From Bacillus sp. J37 (GTDB taxonomy: Bacteria > Bacillota > Bacilli > Bacillales > Bacillaceae), in contig NZ_JAEK01000036.1 of the NCBI RefSeq assembly GCF_000518865.1, positions 1 through 51,472 on the forward strand: a DNA stretch of 51,472 bases, in the 5' to 3' direction. The notes under the pieces were generated by a model. That model did not search any database. It was not told the origin of the DNA and saw only the letters and a list, made by a program, of their open reading frames with translations. Positions 8,204 through 16,472 of this stretch are shown here, piece after piece; position 1 is the first letter of the stretch; the number at the start of each line of letters is the position of its first letter. The position numbers and the translations under genes were made by a program.

Positions 8204-9904
8204 ATGAAAAATACAAATAAGTATACTAGAGGATACTTTATGCCCCCAGTAACAAGCTTGAAATGGACTGAAAAGGAGTATATTACAGAAGCTCCTACTT
8301 GGTGTAGTGTCGATTTACGTGATGGAAATCAGGCTTTGGTCGTACCGATGAGTCTGGAGGAAAAATTAGAATATTTTCAATTACTATTGGAAGTAGGATT
8401 TAAGGAAATAGAAGTAGGATTTCCTGCCGCTTCAGAAACAGAATATGCTTTTTTACGTACGTTAATTGAACAAGATCTTATTCCAGATGATGTAACCATT
8501 CAAGTGTTAACGCAGTCAAGAGAGCACATTATAAGTAAAACATTTGAAGCATTGAGAGGTGCAAAAAAAGCAGTTGTTCATCTTTACAATTCCACATCTG
8601 TTGCCCAGCGTGAGCAAGTATTCAGGAAATCTGAAGAACAAATTATTGATATAGCAGTAAATGGGGCAAAATTGCTTAAAAAGTATGCTGCTGAAACCGA
8701 AGGGCAATTTCAATTTCAGTATTCCCCAGAGAGCTTCACAGGTACAGAAATGGAATTTGCACTTGAGATTTGCAATGCTGTTCTAAATATTTGGCAGCCT
8801 ACCGATGAAAATAAGGTCATCATTAACCTTCCAGCAACGGTATCCATGTCCATGCCGCACGTTTACGCTAGTCAAATTGAGTACATGAGTGATCATCTTC
8901 ATTTCAGAGACAATGTGATTCTTTCCATCCACCCTCATAATGATAGAGGAACTGGAGTAGCAGACTCAGAGCTGGGGATGCTTGCAGGTGCACAGAGAGT
9001 TGAAGGAACACTATTTGGAAATGGAGAAAGAACAGGAAACGTTGATATTGTCACACTTGCCTTAAATATGTTTTCACATGGAATAGATGCAAAACTGAAC
9101 TTTGATAATATCCCGAAAATTATTTCTGTATATGAAAAATTGACAAGAATGACGGTTCATGAAAGACACCCATACGGTGGTGAACTCGTATTTACTGCAT
9201 TCTCAGGCTCCCATCAAGATGCTATTGCGAAAGGCATGAAATGGCGAGAAGAAAAAGAGTGTCAGCATTGGACTGTACCTTATCTATTAATTGACCCAAT
9301 GGATATTGGCAGAGAATATGAAGGAGATATTATCCGTATTAATAGCCAATCAGGAAAGGGTGGAATCGGTTATATCCTTCAACAATCTTATGGTCTTGAC
9401 TTGCCTGTTGAAATGCGAGAAAGCTTTGGCTATAGCGTGAAAAATGTATCAGACCGTAAGCACAAAGAGCTTATGCCAAGTGAAATTTATGATATTTTTA
9501 TTGAGGAATATGTGAATATTAATACACCTGTTGAATTTATTCATTATCATTTTATCTCAAATGGAGAATATGAGACGATTGTTTCCATTCGGACGGATAA
9601 TGAACTATATGAGTTAGTCGGTAAGGGAAATGGAAGACTTGATGCAATTAGTAACGCCATTCAAAATCATTTGAATATTGATTATAAAGATTTAGTCTAT
9701 AAAGAGCATGCTCTAGAAATTGGATCTGGCTCAAAAGCTGTTTCGTATGTAGGAATAACTGCAGAAGATGGTACAATATACTGGGGCTGCGGTATTGACG
9801 TTGATATCATGACTTCATCGGTAAAAGCTTTATTTAGTGCCATTAACAAAATGGTTTCAAGCTTACTTACAGTTGAAAAAGAATTAATTATTGTAAAAGA
9901 ATAA
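8204..9904 (+). CDS. leuA: 2-isopropylmalate synthase, class II (LeuA2 type)
   Basis: Condenses acetyl-CoA with 2-ketoisovalerate in the first committed step of leucine synthesis. The protein has 566 residues. DLRDGNQAL near residues 37-45 is the catalytic metal-site motif, SIHPHNDRGTG carries the HxH metal ligands, and GNGERTGN is typical of the family; the C-terminal ~130 residues form the leucine-sensing regulatory domain. The overall form matches the yeast/actinobacterial class II enzymes rather than the ~515-residue LeuA of the Bacillus ilv-leu operon. ATG 8204 is chosen because AAAGGTGG (8188-8195) lies 8 nt upstream; GTG 8192 lies inside that site. It is a stand-alone gene under the T-box. 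Confidence 0.92.
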   Translation: MKNTNKYTRGYFMPPVTSLKWTEKEYITEAPTWCSVDLRDGNQALVVPMSLEEKLEYFQLLLEVGFKEIEVGFPAASETEYAFLRTLIEQDLIPDDVTIQVLTQSREHIISKTFEALRGAKKAVVHLYNSTSVAQREQVFRKSEEQIIDIAVNGAKLLKKYAAETEGQFQFQYSPESFTGTEMEFALEICNAVLNIWQPTDENKVIINLPATVSMSMPHVYASQIEYMSDHLHFRDNVILSIHPHNDRGTGVADSELGMLAGAQRVEGTLFGNGERTGNVDIVTLALNMFSHGIDAKLNFDNIPKIISVYEKLTRMTVHERHPYGGELVFTAFSGSHQDAIAKGMKWREEKECQHWTVPYLLIDPMDIGREYEGDIIRINSQSGKGGIGYILQQSYGLDLPVEMRESFGYSVKNVSDRKHKELMPSEIYDIFIEEYVNINTPVEFIHYHFISNGEYETIVSIRTDNELYELVGKGNGRLDAISNAIQNHLNIDYKDLVYKEHALEIGSGSKAVSYVGITAEDGTIYWGCGIDVDIMTSSVKALFSAINKMVSSLLTVEKELIIVKE

Positions 9905-9944
9905 TGAAAGAAAACATTATCATTTCATATAGATGAAAATACGA

Positions 9945-9990
9945 GGAGCTGGTTCTTATCCATTTGAATCAGCTTCTTTTATTTTTTTTA
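9945..9990 (+). terminator. Terminator after leuA
   Basis: GGAGCTGGTTC pairs with GAATCAGCTTC (with G-U pairs), followed by a T-rich stretch. Confidence 0.8.
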
Positions 9991-10041
9991 AAACCTTTAT
10001 TGTATATTTATCTAGATCATTCTAGTTGGAGAGAAGGGGAA

Positions 10042-10293
10042 ATGGCACATTTAGAAAAAGTGTTACGCAAACTTCAACCAACAGATATTCTTCATACAAG
10101 TGATTTTTTATTTTGAAAAAGCAAGTGAATCTGAGGGTGGAAAAAGAACTGACACTCCGAGATAAGGAACATCAGCCGGAAACAGAAAAAGAGGTGTATA
10201 AACAATTAGATGCTTGTCTTTTAACCAGTGATGAATTTGATTTGGAAGTTTTTTAAAGATCCGTTGCATTGGGATATTACGGAAAAAGCTTAA
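10042..10293 (+). pseudogene. Frameshifted remnant of an unidentified gene
   Basis: GAAGGGGAA precedes ATG 10042, which opens a 23-codon frame ending in TGA. Protein-like sequence then continues in another frame (KKQVNLRVEKELTLRD and onward to LTSDEFDLEVF), and a second shift restores FKDPLHWDITEKA before TAA at 10291. Three in-register pieces with charged, helix-like composition suggest a gene of roughly 80-90 codons broken by at least two frameshifts. I do not recognise the family. Confidence 0.45.
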
Positions 10294-10657
10294 TGAAATT
10301 TGGAATTATTAGAGGTATATGGTCTCTTTTTTATCATAAGAGTTATTGTATGAAAATAGATTAGCTAATAAGCGTTTCAAAATCCTTATGAGATAGAAAG
10401 TATTAATAGTTATATTCAACAGATGCTTTTGAAGAGTATTGCATTTTAATTAGGGTGGATTATTTAATAAACAACATACCATCACCAAACCGTTCACGAC
10501 TCCTGGAATGAAAGCGGTTTATATTAGTGTGAGGCACTGGCTAATCTTTAAATTAAGAAGTGTATATTCAAACCAAAAAGCATCAATAGAATGTAGGATA
10601 CATACAAAGGAAAAGATAGATTGGTAGCTTCTCATAACGAGTGGCTGGGGAGGTTTT
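10294..10657. other. Non-coding or decayed interval
   Basis: No open frame with a ribosome binding site or recognisable family is visible on either strand. The only long open frame (minus strand, about 10519-10746) is the antisense of the remnant that follows. The interval is probably decayed coding DNA. Confidence 0.4.
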
Positions 10658-10780
10658 GAGGAGGTGGTTCCACAAGAAATAGATCGGGAAATTTTCCGTC
10701 CACCATTACTTAGAAATAGTAAGGCAGAAGCATTTTTTGGTGACACATCAAAGGCTTATCATAAGAGCAAATCAGGATAG
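10658..10780 (+). pseudogene. C-terminal remnant of a nucleotide-sugar dehydratase/epimerase (GDP-mannose 4,6-dehydratase-like)
   Basis: A 40-codon open stretch ending in TAG 10778-10780 encodes VPQEIDREIFRPP, then GDTSKAYHK. This resembles the C-terminal signature of GDP-mannose 4,6-dehydratases and related SDRs (IDPxYFRPxEV...GDxSKAxxKLGW). There is no start or Rossmann-fold part upstream, so it is a fragment. The identification rests on a short motif and is tentative. Confidence 0.4.
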
Positions 10781-10956
10781 GGAGTAACACTCTTAAGTAA
10801 GAAGATTAAGAAAATAATAGAATGTAACATACTTGAAGAAGTACAAAGCAAGATCTCTAAATCAGGACTAAACTTTAGCATTCTCAATCGACCATGTGAA
10901 CGTTATAAATTGCTGCTAGCTGTTAACAAATTTATTTGATGGAAGTGGGAGAAAAA

Positions 10957-11748
10957 ATGATAACAAGAAATGATGTTGAATATTATCATGAAAATGGTTA
11001 TTTGCTTGTTAAAGGAGTTTTTAATAGTCATGAAGTAGAAGAAATGCGCAGATCTGTTGACAACATTATTAAAAAAGCTGCAGAAGCAAAACTTGACAGT
11101 AACCATGCATGGCAAGGGGATTTTGTTTCGGAAAGAGAAATTCATAAGCTTGTATTAAAGGGGTTTCATAATCTGGAATACCATGATTCTTCTTTTATCA
11201 AAGCAATTGTACATGAGAACATGATTGAGATATTATCGAAACTAATCGGTCCGAATGTTCAACTACATCACTCAAAAATGTTAGTAAAGCCCCCAGAAAA
11301 AGGGGCGGCCTTTCCAATGCATCAAGACTATCCATATTTCCCTCATGAGAAGCATTCTATGTTGGCTGCTAGTGTACATTTGGATAATGCTGACATTGAA
11401 AATGGATGTTTACATGTTATACCTAAATCCCATCAAAGTGGACCTCTTGAACATAGGGGACAGCATTATTTAAACCATAAGGAATATCCTATTGAATTAG
11501 GTACACCATGTCCTGCGGAAGCGGGGGATGTGTTGTTTTTTAACTATTTAACAGTTCACGGATCTCAATCTAATAAAAGCAATCGAACTAGAAGAAATGT
11601 TCTGTTTCAATATCGTGATCCTTTAGATCTGCCAGTGAAACATGTCCATGTGGATTGGGGTCAAGGTTTAATGGTTTGCGGAGAGAATCCTGTGTTTAAA
11701 GAATATGATCCAAATAAAATCGTAGATAAGTTTAAAATAGGATCCTAG
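10957..11748 (+). CDS. PhyH (phytanoyl-CoA dioxygenase) family Fe(II)/2-oxoglutarate oxygenase
   Basis: Predicted cytosolic non-haem iron oxygenase of 263 residues. The iron-binding HxD is in FPMHQDYPYF (about residues 113-122), the distal His in YLTVHGSQSN with the 2-oxoglutarate-binding Arg in RTRRNVLFQY, and the middle segment SVHLDNADIENGCLHVIPKSH is the standard PhyH core. Substrate is unknown; it lacks the FxxWHxEDGMP-like segment I associate with ectoine hydroxylase. ATG 10957 is preferred because GTGGGAG ends 5 nt upstream; in-frame ATG 10939 and TTG 10936 have no ribosome binding site. It sits alone between gene remnants. Confidence 0.85.
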   Translation: MITRNDVEYYHENGYLLVKGVFNSHEVEEMRRSVDNIIKKAAEAKLDSNHAWQGDFVSEREIHKLVLKGFHNLEYHDSSFIKAIVHENMIEILSKLIGPNVQLHHSKMLVKPPEKGAAFPMHQDYPYFPHEKHSMLAASVHLDNADIENGCLHVIPKSHQSGPLEHRGQHYLNHKEYPIELGTPCPAEAGDVLFFNYLTVHGSQSNKSNRTRRNVLFQYRDPLDLPVKHVHVDWGQGLMVCGENPVFKEYDPNKIVDKFKIGS

Positions 11749-11840
11749 TCTTGTTAGAAACCTGGAGTTTTCATATAATTGAGAATTATTATATGTAAAG
11801 TAATAAAGGAAGGTAAAAGACTAAAAATAAATGGTTAGTA

Positions 11841-11875
11841 AGAAGTCTCTAAGTTTACTTAGAGACTTTCTTATT
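11841..11875 (+). terminator. Terminator downstream of the PhyH gene
   Basis: AGTCTCTAAG (11844-11853) and CTTAGAGACT (11858-11867) form a perfect 10-bp stem, followed by TTCTTATTG. Confidence 0.75.
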
Positions 11876-12037
11876 GTTTGTGTTTTCATATTCTTATCAA
11901 TTGTATAGTCCTCATTGATTCTAAAAATGTTTAATTTATAGCGACAACGCTTCGGAGTTGTAGATGCATCTTGTTAGGTGATTGTAAAGGTTCATCAGAA
12001 TGAATCATATTATTAAAAACAGCTTAACATTGGAATT

Positions 12038-12262
12038 ATGATGAAACTCAGTATTTTATTGATTACTGCAAGCATGTTAGCAGCTTGTACAAACGCGAGC
12101 AATAGCAGCCAAAAAGAAGAAAGTAAGCATATCAGCTTTCTTATAATTTTTCAACGAATTCTCTTGAACCACATGTTGATACAAGCTATGTTCCACTAAG
12201 AGCGGGAATAACTGAAACGTTAGTAAGATTGGATGTTGGATGTTTTTGTAACTGGTTGCTTT
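12038..12262 (+). pseudogene. Remnant of an ABC transporter substrate-binding lipoprotein (peptide/nickel family)
   Basis: ATG 12038 starts a lipoprotein signal peptide (LLITASMLAAC, then a Ser/Asn/Gln linker). The original frame ends early, but after a shift near 12135 another frame continues with YNFSTNSLEPHVDTSYVPL and RAGITETLVRLD, characteristic of the N-terminus of SBP_bac_5 proteins for oligopeptides or nickel. After RLD the similarity stops and a TAA ends the frame. Only about 70 of the expected ~500 codons remain, so this is a frameshifted and truncated remnant. No permease or ATPase genes for it are nearby. Confidence 0.6.
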
Positions 12263-12560
12263 AATGTCTTAAACATAAATTAATTGGTACTAGGAAATAC
12301 TCTCCAAGCAAATTATATGTATTTTAATTATAAAGAAATATACTTAATTAGTAATTGTAGGTATTAAGTAAGGGGTTTCATATAAAGTATACAGTATAAT
12401 TGTATGAAAATTCATAATAGTAATGCTAAATAAGCTTGGTCATGATACAATTAAACTTGACATATATTCCATAAATATCCTTATTTCCAAGTGAGAGTCT
12501 TCTTCATTTCGAAAACCAGCCTTACCAGTCATCCTGATACTGTGTAGGGCTATTTGTGTA
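12263..12560. other. Intergenic stretch without recognisable genes
   Basis: AT-rich sequence. The open frame on the minus strand at 12440-12664 is the antisense of the small toxin-like ORF. I see no protein family and no clear RNA motif here. Confidence 0.4.
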
Positions 12561-12578
12561 AAAAGGGAGGTGGTATTC

Positions 12579-12710
12579 GTGTTGGAGTGGTTAGAGCTTC
12601 TTGTCAAATTGTTAGTTGCTGCTGCCACACTTTTCTCTTCCATCACAATCGGGTTAAAAAACATAGATGATTTAAAAAGAAAGTCAAAAAAGAAAAGACG
12701 CCTCCTATAA
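12579..12710 (+). CDS. Small hydrophobic protein, candidate type I toxin or holin-like peptide
   Basis: A 43-residue ORF starting at GTG 12579, with a very strong ribosome binding site AAAGGGAGGTGG (12562-12573) 5 nt upstream. One membrane helix (about residues 5-26, VKLLVAAATLFSSITIG) is followed by a strongly basic tail (LKRKSKKKRRLL). Size, single helix and Lys/Arg-rich end resemble type I toxins and putative holin-like toxins of Bacillus, such as the TxpA or BsrG class. The 3' end carries a hairpin whose T-run lies on the minus strand, as expected if an antisense RNA ended there. Function is inference from architecture only; a plain small membrane protein is the alternative. Confidence 0.6.
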   Translation: MLEWLELLVKLLVAAATLFSSITIGLKNIDDLKRKSKKKRRLL

Positions 12711-12720
12711 GGAAGACGTC
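12685..12720 (-). terminator. Minus-strand terminator overlapping the end of the toxin-like ORF
   Basis: GACGTCTTCC (minus strand, 12720-12711) pairs with GGAGGCGTC (12705-12697) and is followed on the minus strand by TTTTCTTTTTT. No annotated minus-strand gene lies to the right, so it would serve an antisense RNA starting around 12740-12800, where TATAAT-like sequences occur on that strand. Confidence 0.55.
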
Positions 12721-12852
12721 AATAAAAAGTGCTTACAAGTAAATTATAATACAAATTATAACAAAAGGTGCGAAAAAAATAAAATTATCAGAAGTTTTAT
12801 TGGATAATAAGGATATATGGAATTATGTCACTTTAATAAAGGAGGAATCACA

Positions 12853-13821
12853 ATGAGTAAAGTTGGGTTAATTCCTTTTACTATTCAAACTGTATTAAAA
12901 GATACAAAAATTATTCCACCAGGTATTAAATTAGTCGGTGCACCTAATTCATGGGAGCAAGGTTATTTTGGTAATGGAAATGTTATTGCTGTTCTTGATA
13001 CAGGATGTGATTCCAGTCATTTCGAACTCCAAAATCAAATTATTGATGTTTATAATTTTACAACAGATGATAAAGGAGATCCAAAAAACGTAAACGATTA
13101 TAATGGTCACGGTACCCATGTATGTGGAACGATTTGTGCAGAAGAAAATGATAGAGGGGTAATTGGTGTTGCACCTAAAGCAAAGCTTCTTGTTTTGAAG
13201 GTGCTCTCTGGTCAGGGGTATGGAGAAACAAAATGGGTTACAGAAGGTATTCGGTATGCAACAAAATGGCGAGGACCAAATGGTGAGCGTGTAAGGGTAA
13301 TATCGATGTCTTTAGGGGGAAGAGATGATCATCCAGATCTTCATAAGGCAATTAAAGAAGCTATCAGCCAAGAAATTCTCGTTGTATGTGCTGCCGGTAA
13401 TGAAGGGGATGGAAATCATGAAACAGATGAGTTTGCCTATCCTGGAGCATACCCTGAAGTTGTACAGGTAGGATCGGTTAATTTACAGAAGAAGATTTCA
13501 ACATTCAGTAATACGAATAAGGTGATCGATCTTGTAGCCCCTGGTGAAGAAATTATTTCAACATATCTCAATAATGAATTTGCCGTCTTATCAGGAACAT
13601 CTATGGCGACCCCACATGTATCAGGAGCTGTTGCTCTTATTATTGAACAATGTGAAAAAGAATTTGACCGTTCTCTAACTGAGGCTGAAGTGTACGCTCA
13701 ACTTATTAAAAGAACCATTTCATTAAATTACAGTAGGCGCTACCAGGGTAACGGATTGCTGGATTTGAGTGTAGGTGTTGATTCCAAGATCGAAACAGTA
13801 CAAACAGCAGCTAACAAGTAA
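12853..13821 (+). CDS. ispA: Intracellular subtilisin-like serine protease (IspA type)
   Basis: Peptidase family S8, 322 residues, close to the ~319 of Bacillus IspA. The catalytic triad is D49 (VLDTGCD), H86 (NGHGTHV) and S250 (GTSMATPHVSG), with oxyanion N183 (AAGNEG). There is no signal peptide; the short N-terminal propeptide with the LIP motif (GLIPF, residues 5-9) is the hallmark of intracellular subtilisins, blocking the active site until cleaved. It acts in the cytoplasm in protein turnover during stationary phase and sporulation. ATG 12853 follows AAAGGAGG (12838-12845). It is monocistronic, with a terminator at 13864. Confidence 0.93.
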   Translation: MSKVGLIPFTIQTVLKDTKIIPPGIKLVGAPNSWEQGYFGNGNVIAVLDTGCDSSHFELQNQIIDVYNFTTDDKGDPKNVNDYNGHGTHVCGTICAEENDRGVIGVAPKAKLLVLKVLSGQGYGETKWVTEGIRYATKWRGPNGERVRVISMSLGGRDDHPDLHKAIKEAISQEILVVCAAGNEGDGNHETDEFAYPGAYPEVVQVGSVNLQKKISTFSNTNKVIDLVAPGEEIISTYLNNEFAVLSGTSMATPHVSGAVALIIEQCEKEFDRSLTEAEVYAQLIKRTISLNYSRRYQGNGLLDLSVGVDSKIETVQTAANK

Positions 13822-13863
13822 AGTACGCATTGTTTATGAAAAATACGATAAGGAAATTATAAA

Positions 13864-13890
13864 AAGAGCGCAGCAGCCTGTGCTCTTTTC
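13864..13890 (+). terminator. Terminator after ispA
   Basis: AAGAGCGCA/TGTGCTCTT stem around GCAGCC-type loop, then TTTC. Confidence 0.7.
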
Positions 13891-14080
13891 ATTGGGCTGG
13901 AAAAGAGAGCCTATATAATGTTGTATAATAGAGAACTAGGTTCCAAGTATCTTACTTTTACCCTGTAATTTATAAATGTGACAATAATTAATGAAATAAA
14001 ATGCATATCTTTAACTAAGAAAGAGAAAGTACAAATTAACCGTATATCATAGTAAATAGAAAAAATGGGAGTTGTTTTAT

Positions 14081-14440
14081 ATGGCAAATGGTGTTGAAGA
14101 TTTTTATTGTGACGAGGTGTTAAGCGGTAAGACGGAAGTTGAAAAAGTTTTAGAGACTGATCAAACTTTAGCCTTTTATCATACCCGTCCTTTTTATGAT
14201 GTACATATCGTTGTAATCCCTAAAAAACATATCACATCTTTAGTAGACATTAATATTAATGAAAGAAGTATTTTTGATGATTTATTTCAAGTTATTCAAA
14301 TCGTGTCAAAACAAGTAAATGATCAATATGGTGCTTGTACGGTATCAACCAATATCGGAGAGTATCAGAGTAATAAGCATCTACATTGGCATGTGCATTA
14401 TGGAAACCGTATTAAGTATAAAGATGGGACTTGGTGTTGA
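14081..14440 (+). CDS. HIT family protein
   Basis: Histidine-triad nucleotide hydrolase or transferase, 119 residues. The triad HLHWHVHYG (about residues 99-107) and the upstream VIPKKHITSLVDI segment are typical of HINT/HIT proteins that hydrolyse nucleoside phosphoramidates or dinucleotides. ATG 14081 is chosen over TTG 14072, since GGGAG at about 14067 is spaced 9 nt from it. It is followed 33 nt later by a methyltransferase gene and probably co-transcribed with it. Confidence 0.88.
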   Translation: MANGVEDFYCDEVLSGKTEVEKVLETDQTLAFYHTRPFYDVHIVVIPKKHITSLVDININERSIFDDLFQVIQIVSKQVNDQYGACTVSTNIGEYQSNKHLHWHVHYGNRIKYKDGTWC

Positions 14441-14473
14441 TAATTTTGAAAGATATAGAGAAGAGGGATAGAT

Positions 14474-15184
14474 ATGGAAATAAGCGTAAAAGCAGCATAC
14501 GACAAGCTTGCAAGCGATTATGAACATAATGTTGATACAAAAAATGCTTTTAATGCTTACTACGAAAGACCTGCAATGGTAAATCTTCTTCCGTCCGATT
14601 TAACAAATATGAAAGTGTTTGATGCTGGTTGTGCTGCAGGTTGGTATACAGCCAAGTTACTAGAACTTGGTGCAGAAGTAACTGCAACTGACATAAGTAA
14701 GGAAATGGTAGCAGCGACTCAACGGCGTGTTGGAAACAGAGCGAAAGTTCTAAATTTAGACTTAGAAAAAGAACAACCCTTTGAAAATGAATCTTTTGAT
14801 TACATCATCAGTTCACTTGTCATTCACTATATAAAAGATTGGGATAAGACCTTTAGTGAATTTCATAGGATAATGAAACCAGGAGGGATATTACAATTTT
14901 CCATACACCATCCATTTATGGACATTAAATTCTCCAAAAATCAAGAGTATTTTTCTAAAGAGCTAATTGTTGATCAGTGGGAAAGGCAAGGAAAAGTAAT
15001 AGATGTTCCTTTTTATCGAAGACCACTGAATGAAATAATAAATAAAACACTGGAATATTATTCGATTGAAGGAATAGTCGAACCTAAACCTACAAAAGAG
15101 TTTAAATCACTAAATCCCGAGAGTTATGAACGGCTAATAAAACAACCTAATTTTTTGATTATAAAGGCTATTAAGAAACACTAA
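14474..15184 (+). CDS. Class I SAM-dependent methyltransferase
   Basis: A 236-residue Methyltransf_11-type enzyme. SAM-binding motif I is VFDAGCAAGWYT (about residues 48-59), the acidic end of strand 2 is TATDISKEM, and motif IV-like FDYIISSLVIHYIKDW follows, with FHRIMKPGGILQFS as the post-core motif. The substrate cannot be read from the sequence. GAAGAGGG precedes ATG 14474. A weak terminator-like element lies after the stop. Confidence 0.85.
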   Translation: MEISVKAAYDKLASDYEHNVDTKNAFNAYYERPAMVNLLPSDLTNMKVFDAGCAAGWYTAKLLELGAEVTATDISKEMVAATQRRVGNRAKVLNLDLEKEQPFENESFDYIISSLVIHYIKDWDKTFSEFHRIMKPGGILQFSIHHPFMDIKFSKNQEYFSKELIVDQWERQGKVIDVPFYRRPLNEIINKTLEYYSIEGIVEPKPTKEFKSLNPESYERLIKQPNFLIIKAIKKH

Positions 15185-15197
15185 AGATCAATAATCC

Positions 15198-15231
15198 GGT
15201 GCTTTCCTTATATAAGGTTAGTGCTTTTTTT
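15198..15231 (+). terminator. Weak terminator-like hairpin
   Basis: The 12-bp palindrome CCTTATATAAGG (15206-15217) is followed by GTGC and seven T. The outer arms do not pair well, so efficiency is doubtful. Confidence 0.4.
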
Positions 15232-15301
15232 AGTTAGCTTTGGATAAAAAGTTGATCAGTGTCAGGAAATTAATGATTGAATGATTGGTGGTGTGGATGT
15301 G

Positions 15302-15613
15302 ATGGTAAGAAGTTTATTTACAATAGGAATAATTCTACAATTCACCTTCCTAATTTTGTATTTTAGTGCGATTTTATCTAAAATGAATAATGTAGGAGGT
15401 GCAATCCTGTGTTTATTCCTAAGTTTAACAAGCCTTATGGTAGGAGTACTTATATTAAAATATCATACAAATAAATTGTCATCTTTGCCTATAATTTTAA
15501 CGGGGTTTTTTATGTTAATGTTTACACTAGTTACATATTTTTTAGGCGAGGCTGGATACCCGCCGTTAATTTTAATGAATTCATTATTGTATACAAGGAG
15601 AATTTTTAAATGA
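15302..15613 (+). CDS. Small membrane protein of unknown function
   Basis: About 103 residues with three hydrophobic segments (IGIILQFTFLILYF, AILCLFLSLTSLMVGVLIL, IILTGFFMLMFTLVTYFL). I do not recognise a family. Start is uncertain: ATG 15302 follows a GGTGG-containing stretch, while ATG 15281 follows AGGAA. Its stop overlaps the following lipoprotein start (ATGA), so the two are translationally coupled and may act together at the membrane. Confidence 0.65.
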   Translation: MVRSLFTIGIILQFTFLILYFSAILSKMNNVGGAILCLFLSLTSLMVGVLILKYHTNKLSSLPIILTGFFMLMFTLVTYFLGEAGYPPLILMNSLLYTRRIFK

Positions 15614-16254
15614 TTAGTAGTCGTAAATATTTAATAATAATTATTACAGTTGGATTAGGCTTATTGACTGCATGTGGAGAGTCATCTGTTGAATCAAATG
15701 CTAAATCTTCGAATAATAACTCCGCTCTTAATGCAGATAGCAATTTAACTAATAAAGATGAAAGGAAAACAGAAAACTCCTTTGATGAGAATAACGGCAA
15801 AAATCAGCTAGAAGAGCAAGAAGATATGTCAAAAAAAGCATCTACAAGTAATGAAGATGGTGAGCCGTTGAAATCCGATAATACTAGCAATGAAATGATG
15901 GAAAGTAAAAAGGATGAATATCTCAAGAAACTAAATGAAATGGAAGAAACAGACCGATTTACAGAAGCTAAAACAACAATAAAAGAAATGAAAGAACAAG
16001 AAGAGGAAAGATATAAAAAGTGGGATAAGGAATTGAACGAAATCTATGGAGTGTTAAAAGATCAGCTTGATACAGATCAAATGGAAGAGTTAAGAAAACA
16101 ACAGAGGGACTGGGTAACACACAGAGATGAAGCCGCAAAAGTAGCTTCACTAAAATATAAAGGTGGAACAACAGAATCATTAGAATATGTGGCGACACAA
16201 GCAACTCTTACAAGAGAAAGATGCTATGAGTTGGTTGCAAAATATATGAAATAA
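15610..16254 (+). CDS. Lipoprotein with LprI-like (DUF1311) domain
   Basis: A 214-residue lipoprotein. The signal peptide ends in LLTAC with Cys at residue 22, then there is a long low-complexity Ser/Asn/Glu/Lys linker (about 23-105) and a C-terminal helical domain. The domain pattern YKKWDKELNEIYGVLKDQL, then LRKQQRDWVTHRDEAA and TLTRERCYEL matches the lysozyme-inhibitor LprI/DUF1311 family. In Mycobacterium LprI inhibits lysozyme; whether that holds here is unknown. It overlaps the upstream small membrane protein by four bases. Confidence 0.8.
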   Translation: MISSRKYLIIIITVGLGLLTACGESSVESNAKSSNNNSALNADSNLTNKDERKTENSFDENNGKNQLEEQEDMSKKASTSNEDGEPLKSDNTSNEMMESKKDEYLKKLNEMEETDRFTEAKTTIKEMKEQEEERYKKWDKELNEIYGVLKDQLDTDQMEELRKQQRDWVTHRDEAAKVASLKYKGGTTESLEYVATQATLTRERCYELVAKYMK

Positions 16255-16348
16255 TGCTATTTTTTATAATTTATTTCAACAGGTGTGTTAAATTTTAAAC
16301 GTGTTTTCTATCAGAAAGTATATAAATTTTATGGATGATAGTTTAAAA

Positions 16349-16396
16349 AAGCTAAGGCTTTCGCCATTACGACTTGGCGCAAGCCTTAGTTTTTCT
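16349..16396 (+). terminator. Terminator after LprI-like gene
   Basis: CTAAGGCTT (16352-16360) pairs with AAGCCTTAG (16381-16389), with an inner CGCCA/TGGCG helix, then TTTTT. Confidence 0.9.
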
Positions 16397-16472
16397 AATA
16401 GTTACCCAACTCTGAACCTTTAATGGTAAAATAAGGATAAATATACAACTAATAATTTGAGGAGTTAGATAA

